NCBI RefSeq assembly: GCF_050496545.1
Contig: NZ_JBNVZV010000003.1
Coordinates: forward strand, 62,001-126,000
From: Phycicoccus avicenniae_A
GTDB taxonomy: Bacteria; Actinomycetota; Actinomycetes; Actinomycetales; Dermatophilaceae
Length of the DNA: 64,000 nucleotides
Direction of reading: 5' to 3'
Position 1 is the stretch's first letter, and every line of letters begins with the position of its first letter. The translations under genes were made by a program, and so were the position numbers. This document shows positions 39,709 to 48,504 of this stretch, one piece after another. The notes beneath the pieces are model-generated. The model searched no databases. It saw only the letters and a list, made by a program, of their open reading frames with translations, and was not told the DNA's origin.

Positions 39709-40381
39709 CGGGCGAGCCGTAGTCGGTGAGGGTGAGCGTGTACGTCGACGTCGTGCCCTCGAAGAACGGGCCGACGAGGGTGGCGGTGCGGAGCTGGTCG
39801 GCCTCGGTGAGCGCGAAGGTGACCTTGTACGTGCCGGTACCGTCGCCGAGGTGGAAGAGGTCCGAGACCTCCTGCGCCGGAAGCGTTCCGGAGATCTGGG
39901 TGAGGACCTCCTTGCCGGCCCGGACCTGCCCGCCGGTCGTCGGCGACGCGGTCTTCGGCAGCAGCCCGGCGATGCCGGCGGCGGGGTCGAAGAAGGTGGC
40001 CGGGTTGGGGGCGTTGAGCGTCGAGAGGTCGAACTTCTCGAAGTCGGGGGTGAAGAGCTTGAGGTAGGCGTCCTTCCCGACGGCGATGACGTCGACCGTC
40101 GCCGCGACGCCGCGCACCGTGCCCGTGATCGTGCCCTTGAACTTCGGCTCGGCGGCGTCGACGACGCCCTGCCCCTTGGCGGCGCTCACGCCGTTCTGCG
40201 TGGCCGGGACGTCGGTGCTCGTCAGGTCGAGGGTCAGCGAGCCGGCCTTCTCGAGCGCGGTCCGGGCGGCGGCGAGGCGCTCGGCCGGGGGCTTGGCGGG
40301 CGCGTCCTCGGCGCCGCCACCACAGCCCGCGGCGAGGAGGGTGGCCGCGGCCAGGGCGGCGAGGAACGGACGGCGGCGCAT
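39689..40381 (-). CDS. LppX/LprAFG-family lipoprotein
   Basis: 230 residues, signal peptide with lipobox ending at Cys20 (LLAAGC). The mature half-barrel pattern (SLTLDLTSTDVPATQNGVSAAKGQGVV, FKGTITGTVRGVAATVDVIAVGKDAYLKLF, TYTLTLTDYGSPVEI, each in pieces) matches the LppX/LprAFG family, which carries lipids in a hydrophobic cavity. Paired with the MFS gene behind it. ATG 40381 is 6 bases after TACCCT (40388-40393), so leaderless. Confidence 0.85.
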   Translation of the reverse strand: MRRRPFLAALAAATLLAAGCGGGAEDAPAKPPAERLAAARTALEKAGSLTLDLTSTDVPATQNGVSAAKGQGVVDAAEPKFKGTITGTVRGVAATVDVIAVGKDAYLKLFTPDFEKFDLSTLNAPNPATFFDPAAGIAGLLPKTASPTTGGQVRAGKEVLTQISGTLPAQEVSDLFHLGDGTGTYKVTFALTEADQLRTATLVGPFFEGTTSTYTLTLTDYGSPVEITRP

Positions 40382-40416
40382 GGCGGCAGGGTAACCGCCA
40401 CGCGCCGCCCCGGGGA

Positions 40417-42984
40417 TCAGGTCAGGGTGAGCCCGTCGCCCGATCCGTCGACGTCGACGCCCACGGTGTCGCCGTCGCGCACGTCGCCGGCGAGGAGAGC
40501 GGTCGCCAGGCGGTCGCCGATCTCGCGCTGGACGAGGCGGCGCAGGGGGCGGGCGCCGAACGCGGGGTCGTACCCGGTGCGGGCCAGCCAGGCCTTCGCG
40601 TCGTCGGTGACGGCGAGGTCGATCCGCCGGTCGGCGAGCCGTGCCGACAGCGCGCGCACCTGGAGGTCGACGATGTGCGCGAGCTCGTCGGTGGAGAGCG
40701 GGTCGAAGACGACCACCTCGTCGAGCCGGTTGAGGAACTCGGGCTTGAAGGCGCCACGGACCGCCGCCATCACGGCCTCGCGCCGGTCGCCCGGGTCGAG
40801 CAGCGGGTCGACGAGGTACTGCGAGCCCAGGTTCGAGGTCATCACGAGGATGACGTTGCGGAAGTCGACGGTGCGGCCCTGGCCGTCGGTGAGCCGGCCG
40901 TCGTCGAGGACCTGCAGGAGGATGTCGAAGGTCTCGGGGTGCGCCTTCTCGACCTCGTCGAGCAGCACCACCGAGTACGGGCGGCGGCGCACGGCCTCGG
41001 TGAGCTGGCCGCCCTCCTCGTACCCGACGTAGCCGGGCGGGGCGCCGATGAGCCGGGCCACCGCGTGCCGCTCCGAGTACTCGGACATGTCGAGGCGGAC
41101 CATCGCCCGCTCGTCGTCGAACAGGAAGTCCGCCAACGACTTCGCGAGCTCGGTCTTGCCGACGCCGGTGGGCCCGAGGAAGAGGAAGGAGCCGGTGGGC
41201 CGGTCGGGGTCGGCGATGCCGGCGCGGCTGCGGCGGACGGCGTCGGAGACGGCACGCACGGCCTCGGCCTGGCCGATGAGCCGGGAGCCGATGATCGTCT
41301 CCATCGACAGCAGCTTCTCGGTCTCTCCCTGGAGCAGCCGCCCGGCGGGGATGCCGGTCCAGGCGGCGATGACCTCGGCGATGTCGTCGGCGCCGACCCG
41401 CTCCTTGACCATGAGGTCGTCGGCGGCGGCCGCGGACTCGGCGGCCTGGGCGGCCTCGATCTCGCGCTCGAGGGCGGGGATCTCGCCGTTCTGCAGCCGG
41501 CCGGCGGCGCCGAAGTCCCCCTCGCGGTACGCGACGCTGAACTGGGTCCGCAGGTCGTCGAGGCGGGCCTTGAGCTCGCCCACGCGGTTGAGGCCCTCCT
41601 TCTCGGCCTCCCAGCGGGCGGTCAGCGCGGCGAGCTCCTCGGTGCGGTCGGCGAGGTCGGCGCGCAGCCGCTCGAGCCGCTCGCGCGAGGCGTCGTCGGT
41701 CTCCTTGGCGAGGTGCAGCTCCTCCATCCGCAGCCGGTCGACGGCCCGGCGCAGCACGTCGATCTCGACCGGGCTGGAGTCGATCTCCATCCGCAGGCGG
41801 GACGCGGCCTCGTCGACGAGGTCGATCGCCTTGTCGGGCAGCTGTCGTCCGGTGATGTAGCGGTCCGAGAGCGAGGCCGCGGCCACGAGCGCGGAGTCCT
41901 CGATCTCGACCTTGTGGTGCGCCTCGTAGCGCTCCTTGAGGCCGCGGAGGATGGCGACGGTGTCCTCGACGGACGGCTCGCCGACGAAGACCTGCTGGAA
42001 CCGGCGCTCGAGCGCGGGGTCCTTCTCGACGTGCTCGCGGTACTCGTCCAGGGTCGTGGCGCCGACGAGGCGCAGCTCGCCGCGGGCCAGCATCGGCTTG
42101 AGCATGTTGCTCGCGTCCATCGCGGACTCGCCGGTGGCGCCGGCCCCGACGACGGTGTGCAGCTCGTCGATGAACGTGACGACCTCGCCGTCCGAGCCCT
42201 TGATCTCCTCGAGGACGGCCTTGAGGCGCTCCTCGAACTCGCCGCGGTACTTGGCGCCGGCGACCATCGCGCCGAGGTCGAGGCTCACGAGCCGCTTGCC
42301 GCGCAACGACTCCGGGACGTCGCCGTCGACGATGCGCTGCGCCAGTCCCTCGACGACGGCGGTCTTGCCGACGCCGGGCTCGCCGATGAGGACGGGGTTG
42401 TTCTTGGTGCGCCGGGAGAGGACCTGGACGACCCGGCGGATCTCGTCGTCCCGGCCGATGACGGGGTCGAGCCGGCCGTCGCGGGCGGCCTGGGTGAGGT
42501 CGGTGCCGTACTGGGCCAGGGCCTCGCCGCCCTCGACGGGGGTCTCGGAGGTGACCTGGCGGCCGCCGCGCAGCTCGGTGATGCGCCGCTCCATGTCGGC
42601 GGCGCCGCGCTTCTCGACGGCCGCGAGGTGGCCGGTCTCGGCGAGCGCCAGCAGGACGAGGTCGAGGGCGAGGAAGGTGTCGCTCTTCGCGCGCATGAGG
42701 GTGTCGGCCTGCTGGAGGACGGCGACCAGGTCGCGCCCGGGGGTCGGGGTGGCCGCAGCGCCGCTCGTCCTCGGCAGGGCGCGCAGGCGGGCGTCGGCCT
42801 GCGCGAGGACGTGCGCGGCGCCGGTGCCGGCGGCGGTGAGCAGCGCGTCGGCCATCGGGGTGTCAAGGCGGACGACGGCGCTGGTGAGGTGGTCGGGGGT
42901 GATCTCGGGGTGGCCGTCGGTCTGCGCGGCCCGCTGGGCGAGGGCGAGGGCCTCGGCGACCTTCGTCGTCGGCTTCAGCTCCAT
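40417..42984 (-). CDS. clpB: ClpB disaggregase
   Basis: 855-residue Hsp100 ATPase that works with DnaK to dissolve aggregates. In order: the Clp N domain (about 1-145), first ATPase with GEPGVGKTA near 200, the coiled-coil middle domain (about 400-520) that distinguishes ClpB from ClpA/C, second ATPase with GPTGVGKTE near 602, and SNLGSQYLVDP. No IGF-type ClpP loop is expected or seen. ATG 42984 follows GGAGAC. A HAIR-like operator at 43042-43062 overlaps the -10 box TACACT, linking it to HspR. Confidence 0.97.
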   Translation of the reverse strand: MELKPTTKVAEALALAQRAAQTDGHPEITPDHLTSAVVRLDTPMADALLTAAGTGAAHVLAQADARLRALPRTSGAAATPTPGRDLVAVLQQADTLMRAKSDTFLALDLVLLALAETGHLAAVEKRGAADMERRITELRGGRQVTSETPVEGGEALAQYGTDLTQAARDGRLDPVIGRDDEIRRVVQVLSRRTKNNPVLIGEPGVGKTAVVEGLAQRIVDGDVPESLRGKRLVSLDLGAMVAGAKYRGEFEERLKAVLEEIKGSDGEVVTFIDELHTVVGAGATGESAMDASNMLKPMLARGELRLVGATTLDEYREHVEKDPALERRFQQVFVGEPSVEDTVAILRGLKERYEAHHKVEIEDSALVAAASLSDRYITGRQLPDKAIDLVDEAASRLRMEIDSSPVEIDVLRRAVDRLRMEELHLAKETDDASRERLERLRADLADRTEELAALTARWEAEKEGLNRVGELKARLDDLRTQFSVAYREGDFGAAGRLQNGEIPALEREIEAAQAAESAAAADDLMVKERVGADDIAEVIAAWTGIPAGRLLQGETEKLLSMETIIGSRLIGQAEAVRAVSDAVRRSRAGIADPDRPTGSFLFLGPTGVGKTELAKSLADFLFDDERAMVRLDMSEYSERHAVARLIGAPPGYVGYEEGGQLTEAVRRRPYSVVLLDEVEKAHPETFDILLQVLDDGRLTDGQGRTVDFRNVILVMTSNLGSQYLVDPLLDPGDRREAVMAAVRGAFKPEFLNRLDEVVVFDPLSTDELAHIVDLQVRALSARLADRRIDLAVTDDAKAWLARTGYDPAFGARPLRRLVQREIGDRLATALLAGDVRDGDTVGVDVDGSGDGLTLT

Positions 42985-43041
42985 GCGTGCGTGTCTCCTG
43001 GTCGTGCGGTCGGGGCGTCATCGAGGTCAACGCTCACCAAA

Positions 43042-43062
43042 GTTGAGTGTATTCCGCTCAGC
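43042..43062. promoter_or_regulatory. HAIR-like HspR operator of clpB
   Basis: GTTGAGT-GTATTCC-GCTCAGC on the plus strand matches 10 of 14 positions of the HspR box CTTGAGT-N7-ACTCAAG. On the minus strand it overlaps TACACT, a good -10 box, so bound HspR would block clpB transcription. Confidence 0.6.
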
Positions 43063-43097
43063 CCTGTCGCGCGACCGGATCAGGGGACCGGCCCGGG

Positions 43098-43364
43098 TCA
43101 GCCGGCGGGGTCCGGGTCGTACCAGCCACCGCGCTCGTCGGCGAGGGCCGCGAACCGGTCCCGCAGCCCCTGGGCGACCGGGCGGCTCTCGTCGACGACG
43201 TTCTCCTCGCGGACGTACACGCCCCACTCGTGGTCCTCGGCGTCGTCCTCTCCGGCCAGCGCCTCGCGCACGACCCGGACGTCGTCGAAGCCGTCCTCGC
43301 GCAGGCCGTCGGCCACGTCCTCGGCGGTCTCGCGGTCGGGGAAGACGATGAGGTGCTCGGTCAC
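43098..43364 (-). CDS. RraB-like protein, 88 residues
   Basis: Small acidic protein: TEHLIVFPDRETAEDVADGLREDGFDDVRVVREAL in pieces, then HEWGVYVREENVVDES. This resembles the ribonuclease E inhibitor RraB fold as annotated in actinomycetes; direct evidence is limited. GTG 43364 is about six bases after CATACT, a TATACT-like -10, so leaderless. It stands next to clpB but reads separately. Confidence 0.6.
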   Translation of the reverse strand: MTEHLIVFPDRETAEDVADGLREDGFDDVRVVREALAGEDDAEDHEWGVYVREENVVDESRPVAQGLRDRFAALADERGGWYDPDPAG

Positions 43365-43442
43365 GCGCCAAGTATGGACGCGCAGGCAGGCCCTGCGCGG
43401 GTGGCGCGACCGCGGCCCGGGAGCCCCCGGTAGCGTCGCCGC

Positions 43443-44246
43443 ATGAGCGCCGCGACGACGACCTCGACCGCCCCGACCTCCGCCGACCGCCTGCGCCAGG
43501 TGGGCGTCACGCTCGCCGAGGTGTTCTGCGTCGTCGGCACGCTCGTCGGCGTCGGCGTCATCGGCACCCGCGTCGAGGAGTCCTCCGGCGGGGCGCTCGC
43601 CGCCGACGCCACCTACGTCGCGCCGGCCGGCCCCGCCTTCTCCATCTGGTCCGTGATCTACGCCGGCCTGCTCGGCTACACGGTGTGGCAGTGGCTGCCC
43701 GGGCAGGCCACCGACCGCCGGCACCGGAGCATCGGGTGGCTCGCCGCCGTCTCGATGGTGCTCAACGCCGCCTGGCTGCTCGTGACGCAGCAGTCCTGGC
43801 TGTGGGCGAGCGTCGTCGTCATCATCGCCCTCTGGGCCACGCTCGTCGTGCTCGTGCTGCGGCTCCAGGAGCACCCGTCCTACGGCACCCCCGAGACCGT
43901 GCTCGTCGACGGCACCTTCGGCCTCTACCTCGGCTGGGTGTCGGTGGCGACCTTCGCCAACATCGTGGCGACGGTCTCGGCCTCCGGGGTCGACCTCGAC
44001 GGCACGGCCGGCGTCGTCGTCGCCCTCGTGGTGCTCGCCGTCGTCGCCGCGCTCGGCACCTGGCTGGCCCGGCGCCTGGGCGGCCGGTGGGCGGTCGCGG
44101 CCGCCATCGCCTGGGGCCTGGCGTGGCTGGCGTGGGGCCGGCTCACCGACGAGCCCTCGTCGGCGCTCGTGGCCCTCGGTGCGATCGCCGCCGCGGTGGT
44201 CGTCGTCACCGCCACGGCGAGGGTGCGCACCCGACGCACGGCCTGA
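43443..44246 (+). CDS. TspO/MBR-related membrane protein
   Basis: 267 residues with seven or so membrane helices. The segment PAGPAFSIWSVIYAGLLGYTVWQWLP matches the family's PAGWAFSIW pattern, and there are several tryptophans in later helices, as in tryptophan-rich sensory proteins. These bind tetrapyrroles or sterol-like ligands; this long form is common in actinomycetes and its function is unknown. ATG 43443 is 6 bases after TAGCGT (43431-43436), so leaderless. Confidence 0.65.
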   Translation: MSAATTTSTAPTSADRLRQVGVTLAEVFCVVGTLVGVGVIGTRVEESSGGALAADATYVAPAGPAFSIWSVIYAGLLGYTVWQWLPGQATDRRHRSIGWLAAVSMVLNAAWLLVTQQSWLWASVVVIIALWATLVVLVLRLQEHPSYGTPETVLVDGTFGLYLGWVSVATFANIVATVSASGVDLDGTAGVVVALVVLAVVAALGTWLARRLGGRWAVAAAIAWGLAWLAWGRLTDEPSSALVALGAIAAAVVVVTATARVRTRRTA

Positions 44247-44318
44247 GCAGGGTCGACGCCCGGTCAGCGGGTCTGCACCGTTTCCCCCGTTCGCGGGCCC
44301 GAGGGGGCACGGTGGGGC

Positions 44319-45326
44319 ATGGACACGACCCAGCGCAGCACCACCGTCGCCCTCCCCCGGCCCTCGCGCCGCACCGCCGTGGCCGCCACCGCCCTCGGCG
44401 CCGCCGCCCTCCTCGTGGCCCCTGACCGCGCCGACGCCCACGGGCGCGGGCACGGCGGCCGGCTCCCCGAGACCGTCCGCCTGCCCGACGGGATCCAGCC
44501 GGAGGGCATCACCTCCGGCCCCGGCACCCGCTTCTACGTCGGCTCCCTCAACGACGGACGCATCGTCACCGGCGACCTGGCCAAGGGCTCGCGCTCGGTG
44601 CGCGTGCTCCTCCCCGGAGCCACCGGTCGCCAGCTGCGCGGCCTGCGCTGGGACGGCCGCTCCGGCCTCGTCTGGGCCGTCGGCAACGTGGGCACCGTGG
44701 CGCACGTGTGGGCCGTCGATGCCCGGCGCGGCACGGTCGTGGCCGATGTCGTCGTCCCCGGCGGCGGCTTCCTCAACGACCTCGACGTCACGCAGCGGAC
44801 CGTCTGGGTCACCGACTCGCGCGTCGACCGGCTCACCGCCATCGACCTCGACCGTCGCGGCCGGCCCGCCTCCACGACACCGCGATTCGTGCCGCTCACC
44901 GGCGCGTGGCCCGGCTACGACGGCACGAACCTGGCGGCCAACGGCATCCGCGTCACCCGGGGCGTGGCCCTCCTCGACCACAGCTCCGCGGGCGGGCTCT
45001 GGGCCGCCGACCCCCGCACCGGCCGGGTCCGCGAGGTCCCGGTCTCCGGCGGCCCGGGCATCGTCGGCGGCGACGGCCTCGAGCTGCGCGGCTCGACGCT
45101 CTACGTCGTGCGCGGCAGCGGGCAGGCCGAGGTGTCGGTGCTCTCGCTGTCCTGCGGTCACCGCGGATGGGCGGCGCGCTGGCGCGGTGCCCTGACCGAC
45201 CCGACCCTCGACGTGCCGTCGACGGCCACCCTGGCCGGTGGCGCGCTCTGGGCCGTCAACGCCCGCTTCGGGGTCGCCTCGCCGGCCACGGCGCGCTACT
45301 GGGTCACCCGCCTCCCGGCCCGCTGA
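44319..45326 (+). CDS. Secreted beta-propeller protein (SMP-30/gluconolactonase-like)
   Basis: 335 residues. N-terminal signal with a twin-arginine-like RPSRRTAVAATALGAAALLV and an ADA cleavage region near 41, so it is probably exported. The mature part repeats strands of the type LNDLDVTQRTVWVTDSRVDRLTAIDL and ANGIRVTRGVALLDHSSAGGLWAAD, typical of six-bladed SMP-30-like propellers that bind a metal in the centre. No substrate can be named. ATG 44319. Confidence 0.7.
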   Translation: MDTTQRSTTVALPRPSRRTAVAATALGAAALLVAPDRADAHGRGHGGRLPETVRLPDGIQPEGITSGPGTRFYVGSLNDGRIVTGDLAKGSRSVRVLLPGATGRQLRGLRWDGRSGLVWAVGNVGTVAHVWAVDARRGTVVADVVVPGGGFLNDLDVTQRTVWVTDSRVDRLTAIDLDRRGRPASTTPRFVPLTGAWPGYDGTNLAANGIRVTRGVALLDHSSAGGLWAADPRTGRVREVPVSGGPGIVGGDGLELRGSTLYVVRGSGQAEVSVLSLSCGHRGWAARWRGALTDPTLDVPSTATLAGGALWAVNARFGVASPATARYWVTRLPAR

Positions 45327-45345
45327 CCCGGCCGGTCCGCCCCGC

Positions 45346-45403
45346 CGAGATCAGGTGACACGCAGGAGGTCGAGGCAGATCGCCGGCCAGTCACCTGATC
45401 TCG
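45346..45403. terminator. Bidirectional hairpin between the propeller gene and the tetritol operon
   Basis: CGAGATCAGGTGAC (45346-45359) pairs perfectly with GTCACCTGATCTCG (45390-45403) across 30 bases. It lies in the 92-base gap where the propeller gene and the tetritol operon converge and should stop both. Confidence 0.75.
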
Positions 45404-45418
45404 ACGGATGGTCGGCGC

Positions 45419-46165
45419 TCAGACGCGCCGGGCCACGAGGTCGAGCAGGGCGAGGAAACCACCCGGCGCCCACGCGGCGCGGCCGACGAACAACCCGTCG
45501 ACCCCGGTGTCGAGCAGCGCCTCCGCGTTCGCGGGGTCCACGCTCCCGCCGTACAGGACCGGGACGCCGGCGTCGGGGGCGAGGGAGGTGAGCTCGGCAC
45601 GCAGGGCGTCGACCACCGGGGCGACATCGGCCGGATCGGCCGGACGCCCCCCCACCCCGATCGACCACACCGGTTCGTAGGCCACGAGGACCCGGCGCGC
45701 ACCGTCGGGCTCGAGCCCGGAGAGGGCCGACCGCACCTGGTCGAGTACGTGGTCGAGGTGCTCACCTCGCTCGCGCACCGCCGGGGGCTCGCCGACGCAG
45801 AGCAGCAGCACCAGCCCGCCGTCGAGGACCGCACGGGCCTTGCGGGTCACCACCGCGTCGTCCTCGGCGAGACCCCGCCGGCGCTCGGAGTGCCCGACCT
45901 CGACGAGGACGGCGCCGGCGTCCCGCACCTGCGCCATCGACACCTCCCCCGTCCACTCCGGATCCGCCGACCAGTGCGCGTCCTGCGCACCGACGCCCAG
46001 CCGGTGCCCGGGAGGGACGGCGTCGCGCACCGACGCCAACGCCGTGTGGGAGGGCAGCACGAACGCGTCGACACCGTCGGGCACCGGCACCGCCGTCACC
46101 TCGCCGACCCACGCCCGCGCCTCGGCGAGGGTCTTCGTCATCTTCCAGCTCGTGCCGAGCCACAC
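45419..46165 (-). CDS. lerI: L-erythrulose-1-phosphate isomerase (TIM family)
   Basis: 248-residue TIM barrel. Catalytic Lys8 in VWLGTSWKMTKTLAEA, His in VEVGHSERRR, Glu in VAYEPVWSIG, and phosphate loop YGGSVDPANAEAL are present. The opening GTSWKM replaces the GNWKM of true triosephosphate isomerase, and with VGAQDAHWSADPEWTGEVS it matches LerI of the erythritol pathway (TpiA2/EryH) rather than glycolytic TpiA. It would convert L-erythrulose 1-phosphate to D-erythrulose 4-phosphate. GTG 46165 comes two bases after the stop of the RpiB gene. Last gene of the operon. Confidence 0.85.
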   Translation of the reverse strand: MWLGTSWKMTKTLAEARAWVGEVTAVPVPDGVDAFVLPSHTALASVRDAVPPGHRLGVGAQDAHWSADPEWTGEVSMAQVRDAGAVLVEVGHSERRRGLAEDDAVVTRKARAVLDGGLVLLLCVGEPPAVRERGEHLDHVLDQVRSALSGLEPDGARRVLVAYEPVWSIGVGGRPADPADVAPVVDALRAELTSLAPDAGVPVLYGGSVDPANAEALLDTGVDGLFVGRAAWAPGGFLALLDLVARRV

Positions 46166-46167
46166 GC

Positions 46168-46635
46168 TCAGCAGCCCTCGTAGGCCGAGATGACCTCCAC
46201 CTTCTCCTGCGACGGCGACGCGGGGTCGAACTCGTAGCCGAGCCACTCGCGGGCCAGCCGCCGGGCCAGCTGGAGGCCGACGACGCGCTGCCCGAAGGTG
46301 AGCACCTGGCAGTCGTTCGAGAGCACCGAGCGCTCGACGCTGAACGAGTCGTGGGCCACGGTGGCCCGGATGCCGGGCACCTTGTTGGCGGCGATGGCGA
46401 CCCCGATCCCCGTGCCGCACACGAGGATCGCCCGGTCCGCCCGGCCGTCGCGGATGGCCTCCGCGGCCCGGATGGCGACCTCGCCGTACGACTCCGACTC
46501 CAGGTCCTCGGCCGTCACTCCCAGGTCCTCGACGGCCGACACCCGCGGGTCGTCACGCAGGTCCGCCAGGAGCACCTCCTTGTAGTCGAAGCCGGCGACG
46601 TCGGACCCGACGAGCATCCGGTACGGGGCGCTCAC
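46168..46635 (-). CDS. derI: D-erythrulose-4-phosphate isomerase (RpiB family)
   Basis: 155 residues of the RpiB/LacAB family. The catalytic Cys73 lies in RADRAILVCGTGIGVAIAANK, followed by PGIRATVAHD and SNDCQVLTFGQRVVG. In the erythritol pathway the RpiB homologue DerI (EryI) makes D-erythrose 4-phosphate. Its place between the LerI and DhaK-type genes argues for this rather than ribose 5-phosphate. GTG 46635 overlaps the kinase stop (GTGA). Confidence 0.85.
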   Translation of the reverse strand: MSAPYRMLVGSDVAGFDYKEVLLADLRDDPRVSAVEDLGVTAEDLESESYGEVAIRAAEAIRDGRADRAILVCGTGIGVAIAANKVPGIRATVAHDSFSVERSVLSNDCQVLTFGQRVVGLQLARRLAREWLGYEFDPASPSQEKVEVISAYEGC

Positions 46636-48374
46636 GACGCACCGCCCGCACTGCCGACGCTCTCGCCCGCCAGGACGGAGCCCACGGCGGTCACGATGAG
46701 GCCCAACGACACGGCCCCGGCGTCCGGGGTGCCGATGCTTCGTTCGGCCAGCGGCCGCGCGCGCCCCAGCCTCGGTGTCAGGGAGGCCGTCTCGTGGGCC
46801 GCGTCGACCGCGGCCGAGGCCGCCACCATCCACGCCCCACCGAGGTCGTCCCCGGCGGTGACCCGCGCCTGCAGGGTGTCGACGAAGGGGACCAGCGCGT
46901 CGACGAGCGTCTTGTCGCCCACCTGCGCCCCACCGGCGGCCTGCACCGCGTCGAGTCCCCGGGCGACGGCCGCCGCCACGACCTCGGCGGTGACCTCCTG
47001 CTCGTTGCCGAGCTCCGCACCGACACCGGAGAGCAGGATGCCCCAGAGGATGCCGCTCGTCCCACCGGCCCTGTCCCCGAACGCGTCCGCCGCCGCGGCG
47101 AGCACCGCACCCGCACCACCGGCTGCTCCGTGCGCGGCCTCGCGGGCGGCGCGGCAGCCGCGGACCATCCCGATGCCGTGGTCCCCGTCGCCGGCGATCG
47201 CGTCGATCCGGCCGAGCTCGTCCTCGTTGTCCTCGACGGCTCGCGTCATCGCGTCGAGCGCGGCACGCACCCGGGGCACGGCGGCGAGCGAGGCCTCGCT
47301 CGCGGTGACGTCGACGGCGTGCTCGTCGGCCGCCGACGCCACCTCGACCGCCTCGTACGTCGGCAGCTCACCGACGTCCCCGCGCCGGAAGGCCGCGGTG
47401 TCGGCCGGTGCCACCCAAAGCTCCTCGAGCCCGCCGTCGAGCCAGGTGACCGACAGCGAGCACCCGGCCATGTCGAGGCTCGTCACGAGCTCACCGACCT
47501 CGGGCTGGACCGCCTCGACCCCGGCCTCCTCGAGCAGCCGGGCGACGTGCCCGTACAGGACGAACAGCTCCTCGTACTTCGTGGCCCCGAGCCCGTTGAC
47601 GAGCACGGCCGCGCGCCCCGAGGCGTCGGCAGGCCTCTCGGACAGGACCGTCGAGACGAGCGCGGCGGCCAGCTCGGGCGCCGGCATCCACGGCGCGGAC
47701 GATATGCCCGGCTCGCCGTGGATGCCGAGGCCGAAGTCCATCCGGCCGTCCTCGACGTGGAACAGCGCGTCGTCCCGGCCCGGCAGCGTGCAGCCGTCGA
47801 AGGCGACGCCGTAGGAGTACGTTCGGTCGTTCGCCAGGCGCATGAGCCGCTCGACCTCGTCGAGGGGGTCTCCCCGGTCGGCCGCGGCACCGCCCACCTT
47901 GTAGACGGTGAAGGTGCCGGCGATCCCCCGGCGGCGGTCCTTCTCCTCGACGGGCGCCGACGCGACGTCGTCGGTGACGGACACGATGCGGGTGTCGATG
48001 CCCTCCTCGACCAGGCGCTTCTGCGCCGCACCGAAGTTCAGCCGGTCGCCGGCGTAGTTGCCGAACGACAGGACGACACCGCCGCCGCCGCTCGCGGCCC
48101 GCGCGACCCGGTAGACCTGCTCGGTCGAGGGCGAGGTGAAGACGTCACCGAGCACCGCACCGTCGGCGAACCCCGCGCCCGTGACGCCGGAGTAGGACGG
48201 GTAGTGGCCGGAGCCGCCGCCGACGACGAGGCTCACCTTGCCGGCGCCCGGACCGCCGCGGCGGACGAAGCCGGCCGCACCCGGGACGCGGCGCACGTAG
48301 CGCGCGTAGGCGCGGGCGAACCCGGCGATGACCTCCTCCTTGAACTGGGACGGGTCGTCGTGGATGTGCGTCAT
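46632..48374 (-). CDS. Erythrulose/dihydroxyacetone kinase family protein (DhaK-DhaL fusion)
   Basis: 580 residues: DhaK domain (about 1-340) with His57 in GGGSGHYPSYSG and the substrate-linking His219 in FGLGIHGEPGI; DhaL domain (about 375-570) with AGDGDHGIGMVRG and GGTSGILWG for ATP binding. Single-chain ATP-dependent kinases of this type include LerK/DerK for erythrulose. Context with LerI and DerI favours L-erythrulose 1-kinase; I leave the symbol open because DhaK substrate choice cannot be read off. ATG 48374 follows GGAAGGGCC. Confidence 0.85.
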   Translation of the reverse strand: MTHIHDDPSQFKEEVIAGFARAYARYVRRVPGAAGFVRRGGPGAGKVSLVVGGGSGHYPSYSGVTGAGFADGAVLGDVFTSPSTEQVYRVARAASGGGGVVLSFGNYAGDRLNFGAAQKRLVEEGIDTRIVSVTDDVASAPVEEKDRRRGIAGTFTVYKVGGAAADRGDPLDEVERLMRLANDRTYSYGVAFDGCTLPGRDDALFHVEDGRMDFGLGIHGEPGISSAPWMPAPELAAALVSTVLSERPADASGRAAVLVNGLGATKYEELFVLYGHVARLLEEAGVEAVQPEVGELVTSLDMAGCSLSVTWLDGGLEELWVAPADTAAFRRGDVGELPTYEAVEVASAADEHAVDVTASEASLAAVPRVRAALDAMTRAVEDNEDELGRIDAIAGDGDHGIGMVRGCRAAREAAHGAAGGAGAVLAAAADAFGDRAGGTSGILWGILLSGVGAELGNEQEVTAEVVAAAVARGLDAVQAAGGAQVGDKTLVDALVPFVDTLQARVTAGDDLGGAWMVAASAAVDAAHETASLTPRLGRARPLAERSIGTPDAGAVSLGLIVTAVGSVLAGESVGSAGGAS

Positions 48375-48409
48375 GGCAGGCCCTTCCGCGGCCGGTGGGG
48401 GTGTGGGGC

Positions 48410-48449
48410 GGGGCGGCCGGTCCCGATGCACACAGGCACCGGCCGCCCC
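48410..48449 (-). terminator. Intercistronic hairpin between binding protein and kinase genes
   Basis: GGGGCGGCCGGT (48410-48421) pairs perfectly with ACCGGCCGCCCC (48438-48449). It sits in the 130-base gap after the binding protein stop. Such hairpins often stabilise or partly terminate the message, keeping binding protein in excess over enzymes. Confidence 0.55.
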
Positions 48450-48504
48450 GGGTCGGGGACGCGGGGGTGTCACGCGCGGCTGGTCGCGCGGACGCCCCGC
48501 GACG

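Noticed and set aside
43098..45161. 687-residue minus-strand frame over the TspO-like and propeller genes
   Set aside because: Only its last 88 codons look like a protein; the rest is a shadow of two well-supported plus-strand genes.
45419..46165. Calling this gene tpiA
   Set aside because: It carries the GTSWKM N-terminus and sits with RpiB and DhaK-type genes, as in erythritol loci; glycolytic tpiA is normally beside gap and pgk.
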